Shown here: positions 53,829 to 62,237 of the stretch, in pieces | Numbering within the stretch: the first letter of the stretch is position 1 | Layout of the letters: every line of letters starts with the position of its first letter | Source: Alistipes sp. | GTDB taxonomy: Bacteria > Bacteroidota > Bacteroidia > Bacteroidales > Rikenellaceae | Assembly: GCA_017646625.1 (NCBI GenBank) | Contig: JAGCMF010000003.1 | Span: forward strand, 1-64,000 | Direction of reading: 5' to 3' | Length of the DNA stretch: 64,000 bases | Program-made: the position numbers and the translations under genes | Notes under the pieces: generated by a model | Database searches by the model: none | Told to the model about the DNA's origin: nothing | The model's input: only the letters and a program-made list of their open reading frames with translations

Positions 53829-54583
53829 TAGAACTACACAACATACGTCTGGCCTTTGAGCAGAGAGTACTCATGGAGGATGCCTCTGCATGCTTCGCAT
53901 GTGGCACCATGGTAGCACTCCTTGGCCGCAATGGCACGGGTAAGTCTACACTCCTGCGTGCCATGACATCACTGGGCAGACTTCAGGGTGGCAGCATAAC
54001 AATAGATGGCACACCCATGACCGATATAAGTGCCTCGGAGTTAGCACGTAAGATAGCCTTTGTGAACACCGAACGAGTAAACATAGAGACCCTCACCGTG
54101 CGCAGTCTGGTGTCGTTTGGCCGAGCACCATACACAGACTGGATGGGTCGACTAAATAGTGAGGATGAGAGGGTTGTAGAGGAGGCACTACGTAGTGCAG
54201 GCATTGAGGCGATGGCAGATAGATATGTAGATACCCTCTCGGATGGTGAGTACCAGCGAGTGATGATAGCACGCGCCTTGGCGCAGGACACCCCAGCGAT
54301 ACTCCTCGACGAACCGACATCATTCCTCGACCTTCCGAACAGATACGAGCTATGCACATTATTAGCACGCCTGGCACATGATGAGGGTAAGTGCGTAATC
54401 TTCTCAACGCACGAACTCGACATAGCGCTATCGCTTGCCGACAGCATAGCCCTTGTCGACACCCCGCGACTCATACACCTGACTACTACGGAGATGATTG
54501 CCTCGGGACATATAGAACGTCTCTTCGACAGCGAGCACGTATCGTTCGATGCAAAAAGACGTTCCATACGCCTAACAAAATAG
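53825..54583 (+). CDS. ABC transporter ATP-binding protein (FecE/BtuD type)
   Basis: The 252-residue ATPase has Walker A LLGRNGTGKSTLLRAM, signature LSDGEYQRVMIARALAQDTP, Walker B AILLDEPTSFLDLPN and switch His in FSTHELDIAL. The signature LSDGE is a slight variant of LSGGE, common in this class. It completes the binding protein-permease-ATPase operon and ends 38 bp before the AT-rich promoter of tRNA-Glu. Confidence 0.94.
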   Translation: MIELHNIRLAFEQRVLMEDASACFACGTMVALLGRNGTGKSTLLRAMTSLGRLQGGSITIDGTPMTDISASELARKIAFVNTERVNIETLTVRSLVSFGRAPYTDWMGRLNSEDERVVEEALRSAGIEAMADRYVDTLSDGEYQRVMIARALAQDTPAILLDEPTSFLDLPNRYELCTLLARLAHDEGKCVIFSTHELDIALSLADSIALVDTPRLIHLTTTEMIASGHIERLFDSEHVSFDAKRRSIRLTK

Positions 54584-54621
54584 GAGAATTACCGTTTTAG
54601 GGTAAAATTTTCAGCAAAAGT

Positions 54622-54652
54622 TTTGGCAAATAGAAAATTTTGCGTACCTTCG
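54622..54652 (+). promoter_or_regulatory. Promoter of tRNA-Glu
   Basis: TTTG (54622-54625), exactly 19 nt, then TACCTTCG (54645-54652), one base off TAnnTTTG. Confidence 0.6.
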
Positions 54653-54693
54653 CACCGCTAAACTGCCCGACATATGTTAGGCATTAGTGGATT

Positions 54694-54765
54694 GGCCCGT
54701 TCGTCTATCGGCTAGGACGCAAGATTTTCATTCTTGAAAGACGAGTTCGACTCTCGTACGGGCTA
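54694..54765 (+). tRNA. tRNA-Glu, anticodon TTC
   Basis: The 72-nt gene folds with acceptor GGCCCGT/ACGGGCT, anticodon stem CAAGA/TCTTG with loop TTTTCAT (anticodon TTC) and T loop TTCGACT. CCA is not encoded. rpsT follows 171 bp later and may share its transcript. Confidence 0.95.
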
Positions 54766-54837
54766 CACTTGGCGTGTTACACTTTGTGTGTGGTGCGTGC
54801 GGTTACAATAATTTATTAGGAGAGGGTCAAGGCCTAT

Positions 54838-54888
54838 CCGCAAGCGGTTACGACCGTTGTGATGCTGACCAGCAGAGCATAATGCTGC
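54838..54888 (+). promoter_or_regulatory. Structured leader upstream of rpsT
   Basis: Several short stems follow each other: CCGC-AA-GCGG (54838-54847), the alternative CGGT-TACG-ACCG (54845-54856), TGCTG-AC-CAGCA (54863-54874) and AGCAT-A-ATGCT (54876-54886). Two of these overlap and exclude each other. Such a leader could serve S20 autoregulation, known in other bacteria by a different sequence; here it is only a suggestion. Confidence 0.35.
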
Positions 54889-54936
54889 GGGAAAATTATT
54901 GAAACATAAAAAGATAAAAATAAAAGAGTTAAAACT

Positions 54937-55188
54937 ATGGCAAACCACAAGTCATCGAAGAAGAGAATTCGTCAGACACTTACAAAGCGTGCTCACAACC
55001 GTCTTTACCACAAGACTGCACGTAACGCTGTTAAGGCATTGCGCAACACTTCAGATCGTAGCGCAGCAGAGGCACTTTTGCCCAAGGTAAGTTCAATGTT
55101 GGATAAGTTGGCAAAGACTAACATCATCCACAAGAACAAGGCTGCTAACCTTAAGAGCTCACTCGCATTGCACGTTAACGCATTGTAA
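54937..55188 (+). CDS. rpsT: 30S ribosomal protein S20
   Basis: The 83-residue basic protein starts [20 protein letters not shown] and continues with [20 protein letters not shown] and [19 protein letters not shown], the S20 family pattern. S20 binds 16S rRNA early in 30S assembly. A purine-rich stretch (TAAAAGAGTTAAAACT) precedes the ATG. A terminator follows at 55217. Confidence 0.97.
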   Translation: MANHKSSKKRIRQTLTKRAHNRLYHKTARNAVKALRNTSDRSAAEALLPKVSSMLDKLAKTNIIHKNKAANLKSSLALHVNAL

Positions 55189-55216
55189 TCAAAGGCGAAA
55201 GGTTAAGCCAAAGAGA

Positions 55217-55256
55217 AGAGGTTGTCCAACAATGGTTGCGACAACCTCTATTTTTT
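55217..55256 (+). terminator. Terminator of rpsT
   Basis: AGAGGTTGTC (55217-55226) and GACAACCTCT (55240-55249) form a perfect 10-bp stem, followed by ATTTTTT. Confidence 0.88.
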
Positions 55257-55271
55257 ACCCCTCCCCCAGCA

Positions 55272-55763
55272 TCAAAACTCTATGACTATCTCCGTTGACG
55301 GTTCATACGTAGCACCACTACCCTGCTCGCGACGAAGACGCATAGGTGTTATACCATAACGCTGGCGGAAGAGATGGACGAATCGTGAGGGACAGCCAAA
55401 GGAGCATAGACGCGATATATCCTTCGTAGAGATGGTTGTGCTGCGCACCATGTTATACGCCATCTGCAACTTATGCTCGGTAAACCAACGATGTGGCGAT
55501 AGACTATAACGCGCCCTAAAGTGACGCTTGAAGGTAGAGCACGACTCGCAACATATAGCAGCCAATTCATCAACAGTAGCACTGCTTGTAAGACCTCGGA
55601 GTATAGCCTCATCAAAGCGATAATCACGATCGCGCATATGATTATCATCATCATGCTCTATACTGACATCGAGATGACCACCTCCACTTACCGCACTCTC
55701 TGTTATTATCGCCCTTATATGTCTATTGTTATGTTGCGAGTAATACTCTATAGTCACTCGCAT
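55272..55763 (-). CDS. Short AraC-family transcriptional regulator
   Basis: With the start at 55763 (MRVTIEYYSQHNNRHIRAII) the protein has 163 residues; an ATG 33 bp further upstream is also possible. The C-terminal 100 residues hold the two helix-turn-helix motifs of AraC regulators (ATVDELAAICCESCSTFKRH and TKDISRLCSFGCPSRFVHLF, followed by RQRYGITPMRLRR). The N-terminal 60 residues are too short for a usual sugar-binding or sensor domain. The gene stands alone between convergent rpsT and the pseudouridine synthase gene, so no target is evident. Confidence 0.88.
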   Translation of the reverse strand: MRVTIEYYSQHNNRHIRAIITESAVSGGGHLDVSIEHDDDNHMRDRDYRFDEAILRGLTSSATVDELAAICCESCSTFKRHFRARYSLSPHRWFTEHKLQMAYNMVRSTTISTKDISRLCSFGCPSRFVHLFRQRYGITPMRLRREQGSGATYEPSTEIVIEF

Positions 55764-55977
55764 CGTTAAACACCTCTCTGCGGATAGCCTACTCATCCCC
55801 TTAATTATTATCGTTATACTTCTGCTTGCTGTAGATTGTTCTAATTAGCCCACATCTACAATACAAAAATATATAAAATATTCGTAATTGCAATAATCAA
55901 TCACTAAATTGACCTTTTTTATATACTTTATATGGGATTTTAGTGAGGGGATGGTAACTTATGAAGTCACCTACAGG

Positions 55978-57585
55978 TTAAAATTCTGCCTTGGAGGTTA
56001 GGGATATCTGTTCCTCGGTAATGGGATGCATAAACTCTATAGTCTCGGCATGAAGCATAAGGCGTTCAGCACTTGTACCATATATATCGTCACCAACGAT
56101 AGGGGTAGCGAGACCATCTGCATGGGCAGCATGGACACGTAGTTGATGAGTACGTCCTGTGACGGGATAGAAGCGAACACGTGTGCGGCCAGCATCATAT
56201 CCTTCAACATCGTAGATTGTATGGGCAGAACGGCCATCCTGGGCAACCATCTGTCGAGGGCGATTATCGTAGTCCAATTTTAGAGGTAGGTGTATCTCAC
56301 CATGCTGGCACTCTACTATACCATCAAGGAGTGCCACATAACTCTTCTTAACTGTGCGCGATATAAACTGACGCTGCAGAGCCTCATGTGCCCTCTTGTT
56401 CTTTGCTATGAGGAGCACGCCAGAGGTAGACTGATCGAGGCGATGCACAATCATAGCCTCTGCATATCGTTCCATGGCCCACGCCTCGGCAGAACGTACA
56501 CCCGACTTACCGCGTACCGAGAGCATACCACTCGGCTTATCGATAGCAACAAGCCACTCATCCTCCCACAACACCTTTGGTTCAGGGGGTGCTATCTCCA
56601 TCAATGGGTTGGGCTCTACATCGAGGCCGACAAGCATATGGGTTAATATTGGTTTACACTTACCGTTGCACGCCGGATAGAAGCAACCATGCTTACGCAC
56701 CTCACCCTTGGGCGAGTCACCCCACCAGAACTCCGCCATAGCCACAGGGCGCATAGCGTGCTTAAATGCATACTGCAACAACTTGGGAGCAGCGCACTCT
56801 CCAGCACCCGCAGGCGGCGTCTGCTGTGCCGTGGGGGCAAAGAGTTCGCATAGATCTCTCTCTACGCCCTCGGCATTAAGCATCTTAAACTGCGCAAAGA
56901 GTTGCATCTGCAACGCTGCAGAACGGTGCTGCCTCTCGCGTCGCAACTCATCTATAGCACCATGGAGTACATCGAGGTGTAGTGTAGCCTCATCAAGGCG
57001 CTGCTTAAGAGCTCTCTTCTCGCGCTGTGCCTCGGCATTCTCGCGCTGCGAGGCGAGTATCAACTCCTCCTCACTGCATGTGCCAGCCTCACGCAGTCTA
57101 CAACGCAGAGCCTTACCCTCTACGAGGCGCATCTTGAGAGCCTTGAGTGCCGTATCGCACTCACTCTTCGTTGCATCATACCGCTGACGAGCATGCATCA
57201 GCTCCTCGGAGGCCTCCATAGTGATAATCTGCCTATTTATAGCCGATATTTCACTCTCACCACGCCTAAAGAAGTCATCAGGGCGCAACATATCGTAAAC
57301 TGCAGGCACGAAATATTCATGGTCATTTCTACCCGCGAGGTTACCAGAGTATGCTGCCAAGAAACCAATATTGCCATCCGACTCCACGACCAAGACACCA
57401 AACATCTTACCCGCACACAACTCATCATGCCACTCGGCACGAGAGGCTATATAGCGTTGCACCTGCTCGGCAGCAACCCTACATAGCGGATGCGGAGTAT
57501 AGTGAAAGGGATAGGTGAACTGCGCAGGTAGTTCGATGCCCTCAATGTCAGTATCGAAGCGATGGAGCATAATATTATTTGTCAA
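55978..57585 (-). CDS. RluA-family pseudouridine synthase with long N-terminal extension
   Basis: The C-terminal 200 residues (about 330-535) are an RluA-type synthase: WLVAIDKPSGMLSVRGKSG, MIVHRLDQSTSGVLLIAKNK with the catalytic Asp, and PVTGRTHQLRVHAAH. The first 330 residues are not part of the usual RluA fold. They include a stretch rich in Glu, Arg and Ala (about 115-235) that is likely coiled coil, and a conserved-looking cysteine segment (HGCFYPACNGKC). Similar long forms are known in Bacteroidota and other bacteria. The target uridine is unknown. It overlaps the start of the neighbour upstream (57575-58048) by 11 bp. Confidence 0.88.
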   Translation of the reverse strand: MTNNIMLHRFDTDIEGIELPAQFTYPFHYTPHPLCRVAAEQVQRYIASRAEWHDELCAGKMFGVLVVESDGNIGFLAAYSGNLAGRNDHEYFVPAVYDMLRPDDFFRRGESEISAINRQIITMEASEELMHARQRYDATKSECDTALKALKMRLVEGKALRCRLREAGTCSEEELILASQRENAEAQREKRALKQRLDEATLHLDVLHGAIDELRRERQHRSAALQMQLFAQFKMLNAEGVERDLCELFAPTAQQTPPAGAGECAAPKLLQYAFKHAMRPVAMAEFWWGDSPKGEVRKHGCFYPACNGKCKPILTHMLVGLDVEPNPLMEIAPPEPKVLWEDEWLVAIDKPSGMLSVRGKSGVRSAEAWAMERYAEAMIVHRLDQSTSGVLLIAKNKRAHEALQRQFISRTVKKSYVALLDGIVECQHGEIHLPLKLDYDNRPRQMVAQDGRSAHTIYDVEGYDAGRTRVRFYPVTGRTHQLRVHAAHADGLATPIVGDDIYGTSAERLMLHAETIEFMHPITEEQISLTSKAEF

Positions 57586-58048
57586 GAAGAGATACTATAC
57601 GTTCCAGCCACTCCTTATCTGTACTATCGAAAGTAGCCAGATGCTGACTATCTATATCGAGTACGCCCACGATAACGCCAGCACGCCACACGGGCACAAC
57701 AATCTCACTTCGAGAGGCACTGCTACATGCTATATGACCAGGGAAGAGCTCAACATCCTCTACCACCTGTGTCTGCTGCTCACGCCACGCAGTGCCACAG
57801 ACACCGCGACCATATGCGATACGACAGCAAGCCACATGGCCCTGAAAGGGACCAAGGATAAGCTCATCACCAATGACACGGTAAAAGCCCGTCCACCAAA
57901 AGCCAAATGTGGCGTGTAGCGCCGCCGAGATATTTGCCATGTTGGCTATATCATCACTCTCACCCTCTACAAGCGACTTAAGCTGCGGATATAGCTGCGC
58001 ATAACGGTCATCCTTGCAGTCTGCTATGATGGGTACAAGCTCCTCCAT
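57575..58048 (-). CDS. msrC: Free methionine-R-sulfoxide reductase (GAF domain)
   Basis: fRMsr reduces free methionine-R-sulfoxide in the cytoplasm. The 157-residue protein is a single GAF domain with the family features ATFGFWWTGFYRVIGDELIL, GPFQGHVACCRIAYGRGVCG with the cysteines of the active site, and HIACSSASRSEIVVPVW. Length is typical. Its stop overlaps the synthase gene by 11 bp; the two are probably co-transcribed. Confidence 0.9.
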   Translation of the reverse strand: MEELVPIIADCKDDRYAQLYPQLKSLVEGESDDIANMANISAALHATFGFWWTGFYRVIGDELILGPFQGHVACCRIAYGRGVCGTAWREQQTQVVEDVELFPGHIACSSASRSEIVVPVWRAGVIVGVLDIDSQHLATFDSTDKEWLERIVSLLDK

Positions 58049-58154
58049 ATCACCTTAATTTTTATCATTTATTGCATATACCACAAAGGTAAAAATATTT
58101 TTACATCACTCAAACAATTTACTAAATATTACCCCTCTAAAGCGCATAAAATAG

Positions 58155-58195
58155 TAGGTATATATACCTAAAATATTGCAAAATGGTCACCATTT
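58155..58195. promoter_or_regulatory. Twin palindromes upstream of the acyltransferase gene
   Basis: TAGGTATATATACCTA (58155-58170) is a perfect 16-bp palindrome. AAATGGT-C-ACCATTT (58181-58195) is a perfect 7-bp inverted repeat around one base. They lie 25-65 bp upstream of the TATATTTG box (58220-58227), between divergent genes. Operator sites for a dimeric regulator are likely, but no regulator is identified. Confidence 0.5.
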
Positions 58196-58219
58196 GCCTT
58201 CGATATAGTTTCCGTTTGC

Positions 58220-58227
58220 TATATTTG
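58220..58227 (+). promoter_or_regulatory. -7 box of the acyltransferase gene
   Basis: TATATTTG at 58220-58227 lies 23 bp before the ATG. A TTTG lies 23 nt upstream of it, wider than the normal 19. Confidence 0.4.
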
Positions 58228-58250
58228 GCACTCGAAACAATGACAGTCAC

Positions 58251-59612
58251 ATGAAAAAAAGACTAAAACCCAGAGACCACTCCCTCTTTCTAAAGGCCTT
58301 TAGAGTATACCTACAGTATATAAACTCGGGGCTATATTTCAGTAATGAATATACCGTTGGTCTGGAGCATGTGCCCGTTGACGGCACACCCCTCGTTGTG
58401 GTATCAAACCACCAGAACTGCCTTAACGACCCACTATGTGTTTGCCTAAAGCTCACGGACAGACGCATGAACTTCATAGCACGTGCTAACGTCTTTAAGA
58501 ACCCTGTATTCAACAGAGCACTGCGCGCCATGGGTCTCCTTCCAGCATACCGCATGAGCCACGAGGGATTTGCCGCTATAAATAACAATCAGGCGACACT
58601 CGACGCTGCGGGACACGCACTGACAGATGGTGAGACGGTAATGCTCTACCCCGAGGCCGACCACCAGGATAAGCGCTGGCTGGGCAACTTCAAGATTGGC
58701 TATCTGCGCATAGCCTTCGGTGCTGCGGAGAAGATGGACTTCAAGCAGGATGTAATGGTGCTGCCATCGTGCAACCACTACTCCAACTACTTCCATGCTC
58801 GCACCGAGATGCTCATAAAGTTTGGCGAGCCTATATCTCTTATGCCATACTACGAGCAGTATAAGGTGGCACCACGCGAAACAATGATGAAGGTGAACGA
58901 TATTGTGCGTAGCAGCATACAGTCGATGATGCTACACATCGAGGACCTTGAGCACTACGACCAGATTGACTTTCTCCGCGAGACAGGCTACGGAAGAAAG
59001 TGGGCAAAGGAGCATGGATATAAATTTAGATATCTGCCCTCGCGCCTACGTTCCGACCAGCAGCTTGTAGATGCACTACAGAGAGCCCACGACGAGCTAC
59101 CCACAGAGATGGAACTGATATACGACGACACAGCGAAGTACATGGAGGGACTCAAGAGCATGAATATCCGCGACTGGCTATTCATACACAACCCTGGCAT
59201 CGAGGCCCCTATACTCCGTGGTCTGGGACTCATACTCCTGATGCCACTATTCATCATCTCCATAATACCGACAGGTCTGCTATTCGTAATACCAAAGATA
59301 TTTACGAGCAGACTCATAAAGGATAAGATGTTCTTCAGCTCGTTCAATGTAGGTGTCAGCGCCTTCGTATCTGTGCCACTATGCCAGATAGTTCCCGCAG
59401 TGCTGCTATGGATATTTGCTGGCGGATGGTGGGCTCTCGGCTACTTCCTCGCCTTCCCACTGATGTTCATACTCGCATGGAACTACATCAAGATGTGGTA
59501 TAAGTTTATAGGTTCGTGCAACTTCGTTAAAATTAAGAACCGAAAAGCTATAGAGTACCTACGCACACTTCGCAGGGATATCTTCAGCCGCCTCGACACC
59601 ATACTTAAGTAG
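58251..59612 (+). CDS. 1-acyl-sn-glycerol-3-phosphate acyltransferase-like protein
   Basis: The 453-residue protein has a PlsC-type acyltransferase domain in its first half, with the catalytic motif as VSNHQNCLNDPLCV (N-H-x4-D) and MLYPEADHQDKRWLGNFKIG as the substrate motif (family E-G replaced by E-A). In the second half three to four membrane segments (about 320-425) follow, with a basic loop. Such two-part proteins occur in Bacteroidota lipid metabolism; the exact acyl acceptor is not known. It is a single gene with a terminator, convergent with the antiporter gene. Confidence 0.85.
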   Translation: MKKRLKPRDHSLFLKAFRVYLQYINSGLYFSNEYTVGLEHVPVDGTPLVVVSNHQNCLNDPLCVCLKLTDRRMNFIARANVFKNPVFNRALRAMGLLPAYRMSHEGFAAINNNQATLDAAGHALTDGETVMLYPEADHQDKRWLGNFKIGYLRIAFGAAEKMDFKQDVMVLPSCNHYSNYFHARTEMLIKFGEPISLMPYYEQYKVAPRETMMKVNDIVRSSIQSMMLHIEDLEHYDQIDFLRETGYGRKWAKEHGYKFRYLPSRLRSDQQLVDALQRAHDELPTEMELIYDDTAKYMEGLKSMNIRDWLFIHNPGIEAPILRGLGLILLMPLFIISIIPTGLLFVIPKIFTSRLIKDKMFFSSFNVGVSAFVSVPLCQIVPAVLLWIFAGGWWALGYFLAFPLMFILAWNYIKMWYKFIGSCNFVKIKNRKAIEYLRTLRRDIFSRLDTILK

Positions 59613-59632
59613 TAGGTGAGCACACCAAAAAC

Positions 59633-59661
59633 AGATGGGTTGTCTAAGACAACCCATCTTT
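59633..59661. terminator. Bidirectional terminator
   Basis: AGATGGGTTGTC (59633-59644) and GACAACCCATCT (59648-59659) form a perfect 12-bp stem with a TAA loop between two convergent genes. TTTATA follows on plus; on minus the T-run is TGTTTTTGG. Confidence 0.85.
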
Positions 59662-59699
59662 ATAGCCCCATAAAGAGGTCGTATAACAATCCTTTCGGC

Positions 59700-61193
59700 T
59701 TATCGCATCTTGATGATATTCTCAATACCCATCTGCTCCACCTGACGTACCAACTCGTCGTTGTTATCGGATACGACAAGAAGTTTATCTCCCTTATGTA
59801 GCTCCGTATGTCCCTTGGGCACAAAATAGTCGCCATTGCGGTGCACCATGACAACAAGGGTATGACCCGGTAGACGGATATCACGAAGCGTATTACCACC
59901 CTTAATCATAGCGCCATTGACCTCTATTTCCGAGAACTCACTGCGTATATGGTCAGGGACAGTTAGTCGGAAGGTGTGCTCCTTCTCCTGGAATGATAAC
60001 CCGAGCCAGTTGGCCATGGTGCTCACCGTAGTACCCTGCACCAGCAACGAGATGATGGTGACAAGGAATACCACATTAAAGAGATAGTCGGAGTTAGCCA
60101 CATTATTGTTGATGGCATATAGCGCAAAGACAATGGGCACAGCACCACGCAGACCCACCCACGACACATATAGGCGTGCCTTCCTGGAGAAGCTACGGAA
60201 GGGCGCAAGGCAGATTATGGTCGACAGTGGTCGTGCCACGAAGATCATGAAGAGGCCAATAGCGAGACCCATGAATAGCACCTCGGGCTTCAATAACTCC
60301 TCTATATCTACAAATAGACCCAACACAAGGAAGAGCACAATCTGCAGCAACCACGTGAAACTATCAAAGAAGGTACGCAACATTGTGCGGTACACAATCT
60401 TCATATTACCAACAACCATACCTGCAATGTAGACAGCAAGATAGCCGTTACCGTATAATATAGATGTGACCGCAAAGGTGAAGAATGCGCAGGCGAGAAG
60501 CAATACGGAGTAAAGGGATGGGTTACTACGGACATTAATGGTGTTAAGCACCCACACGGTGATACGACCAAAACCGTAGCCCAATCCAGCACCAATAATC
60601 ATCTGCACAATGAAGGTGAAGATTGCCTGCGGGATATTTAGCTGAGCACCACCCGTAAGGATGCCAACAAGTACCACAGTAAGGATATAGGCCATAGGAT
60701 CGTTACTACCACTCTCCAACTCCAACAGAGGGCGTAGATTCTGTACTAATCCCTGCTTCTTGGAACGCAGAATAGAGAATACGGATGCCGAGTCTGTTGA
60801 CGACATTGTCGCAGCGAGAAGCAGCGCCATAGGCACAGATATCTCGACCCCGATGAATGGAGCAAAGAGGTATATAAAGCAACCTACGACAAGTGCCGTA
60901 AGGATGACACCCAGCGTGGCCATGACCACGCCAGGGGCCATCACAGGTCGTATTTCTGAAAACTTTGTGTCCATACCTCCAGAGTAGAGGATGATACACA
61001 ATGCTATCATGCCGACAAACTCCGAGAAGTCTGCCGAGTCGTATGATATAAAGTTAAAGTCGTCATATCCGAAGAAGATACCCACACCAAGGAACAACAA
61101 CAGCGCGGGGGCACCCAAACGATATGCCGCCTTACCGGCTAACACAGCAACAAATAGCAATATAGCACCTACAAGAAGGAAGTTTTCACCCAT
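59700..61193 (-). CDS. Potassium/proton antiporter with TrkA-C domain (CvrA/NhaP2-like)
   Basis: The 497-residue protein has about 12-13 membrane segments of the CPA1 antiporter type (LLFLGVGIFFGYDDFNFISY, LYSGGMDTKFSEI, AATMSSTDSASVFSILR with the two acidic residues of the exchange site, VSWVGLRGAVPIVFA). The last 80 residues are an RCK_C/TrkA-C domain (GHTLVVMVHRNGDYFVPKGH, LHKGDKLLVVSDNNDELV) that senses a ligand. Such antiporters protect against K+ or osmotic stress. It is a single gene, with a shared terminator at 59633. Confidence 0.9.
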   Translation of the reverse strand: MGENFLLVGAILLFVAVLAGKAAYRLGAPALLLFLGVGIFFGYDDFNFISYDSADFSEFVGMIALCIILYSGGMDTKFSEIRPVMAPGVVMATLGVILTALVVGCFIYLFAPFIGVEISVPMALLLAATMSSTDSASVFSILRSKKQGLVQNLRPLLELESGSNDPMAYILTVVLVGILTGGAQLNIPQAIFTFIVQMIIGAGLGYGFGRITVWVLNTINVRSNPSLYSVLLLACAFFTFAVTSILYGNGYLAVYIAGMVVGNMKIVYRTMLRTFFDSFTWLLQIVLFLVLGLFVDIEELLKPEVLFMGLAIGLFMIFVARPLSTIICLAPFRSFSRKARLYVSWVGLRGAVPIVFALYAINNNVANSDYLFNVVFLVTIISLLVQGTTVSTMANWLGLSFQEKEHTFRLTVPDHIRSEFSEIEVNGAMIKGGNTLRDIRLPGHTLVVMVHRNGDYFVPKGHTELHKGDKLLVVSDNNDELVRQVEQMGIENIIKMR

Positions 61194-61248
61194 AATTCAA
61201 TCGATATATTTAGTTATATCTCACGACCTGTATACTACAATCGTAAGA

Positions 61249-61752
61249 CTAATCTCTCTTAATTACTCTTACATCACCTATAATCCTATACTCCATATCT
61301 ACATACTCATGTAGAGCATAGGCATCAAGCGAGTCATCTGCCGCATGATAGCCCACAAGCGTAATCATTGCAACATTCGACGTCGGCATGGCATCAATAG
61401 CTGCCCTGTCACCACGCGCAAGCGCCGCCTCTATGAAGAAAAGTTGGTCACGGTGGTAGTAGCGTTCTGTGCGCGACATATAGCTACGTGATGGGATGTG
61501 GTATGGCACCCTATCATCGCCACATAGACGCACAATACTTACAACTGCCCCATAGCAGGCCAAGACGATGCCCGAAACGATGAGCATCATGCTCAAGGCA
61601 TCCGACCCCTCGGCAACAGCAACGATATCAATAGCTAAAAGAACAATACCCAATATGGCGATAGCCATTGGCTTAACAATGGGGCGACGACGTGGCTCCA
61701 CAACGCCCCCAGGCAAGGCATATAGCGCCTCACAAATATCTACATTTTTCAT
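61249..61752 (-). CDS. Hypothetical membrane protein
   Basis: The 167-residue protein has two membrane segments (about 28-48 and 53-73), an N-terminal cytoplasmic part of 27 residues and a C-terminal soluble part of about 90 residues with RYYHRDQLFFIEAALARGD and an acidic end. I do not recognise a family. It is upstream of the antiporter gene on the same strand, 55 bp away, and downstream of another hypothetical. Base composition matches the neighbours. Confidence 0.65.
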   Translation of the reverse strand: MKNVDICEALYALPGGVVEPRRRPIVKPMAIAILGIVLLAIDIVAVAEGSDALSMMLIVSGIVLACYGAVVSIVRLCGDDRVPYHIPSRSYMSRTERYYHRDQLFFIEAALARGDRAAIDAMPTSNVAMITLVGYHAADDSLDAYALHEYVDMEYRIIGDVRVIKRD

Positions 61753-61826
61753 ATAATACTCTTATTAGTTGATTTACAATAATTAAACAATCAGTAACTG
61801 GCGCAAGGATGGCTGCGCCACATCAA

Positions 61827-62237
61827 CTAAATAATAAGTCTCACAAGACGACATAGATAGTAATATCGTGCAAGAGAGACAAAGAGTATTTTATGGTTAT
61901 ACAATCCGTAACGCATGGCTGCCATCGTGCCATCTATAGCACTAACAGCTCCCGTATAGGCAAAGCTACGTTCCACCGTGCGTGTAGCATGCGGTAGCAC
62001 TCGCACAACAGGCACAAAGCTCGATGGCTGCGCCGTGGGGGCAGGAGTAGAGAGCAGTGGCGCAGAGGTTCCTATAAAGGTATACTCCGTAGCACTACCA
62101 CCGGACTCATGATGAGCATATACACCCCTATCACCCGAAACTACCTCGCATACATCCGCACCACTCACCACATCGGGGAGCAGCAACGCCACAACAAGCG
62201 CTACAAAGATACGAGTTATGCGTAGGCTATCTATCAT
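61827..62237 (-). CDS. Hypothetical exported protein
   Basis: The 136-residue protein starts with a signal peptide (RIFVALVVALLLPDVVSGAD). The rest is low in recognisable features: a Ser/Pro/Thr-rich middle (APLLSTPAPTAQPSSFVPVV) and a basic, aromatic C-terminus with a run of Tyr residues. It overlaps the end of the TonB-like gene by 4 bp, so it is translated after it. No family recognised. A link to the cell envelope is likely from signal and context. Confidence 0.6.
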   Translation of the reverse strand: MIDSLRITRIFVALVVALLLPDVVSGADVCEVVSGDRGVYAHHESGGSATEYTFIGTSAPLLSTPAPTAQPSSFVPVVRVLPHATRTVERSFAYTGAVSAIDGTMAAMRYGLYNHKILFVSLARYYYLCRLVRLII

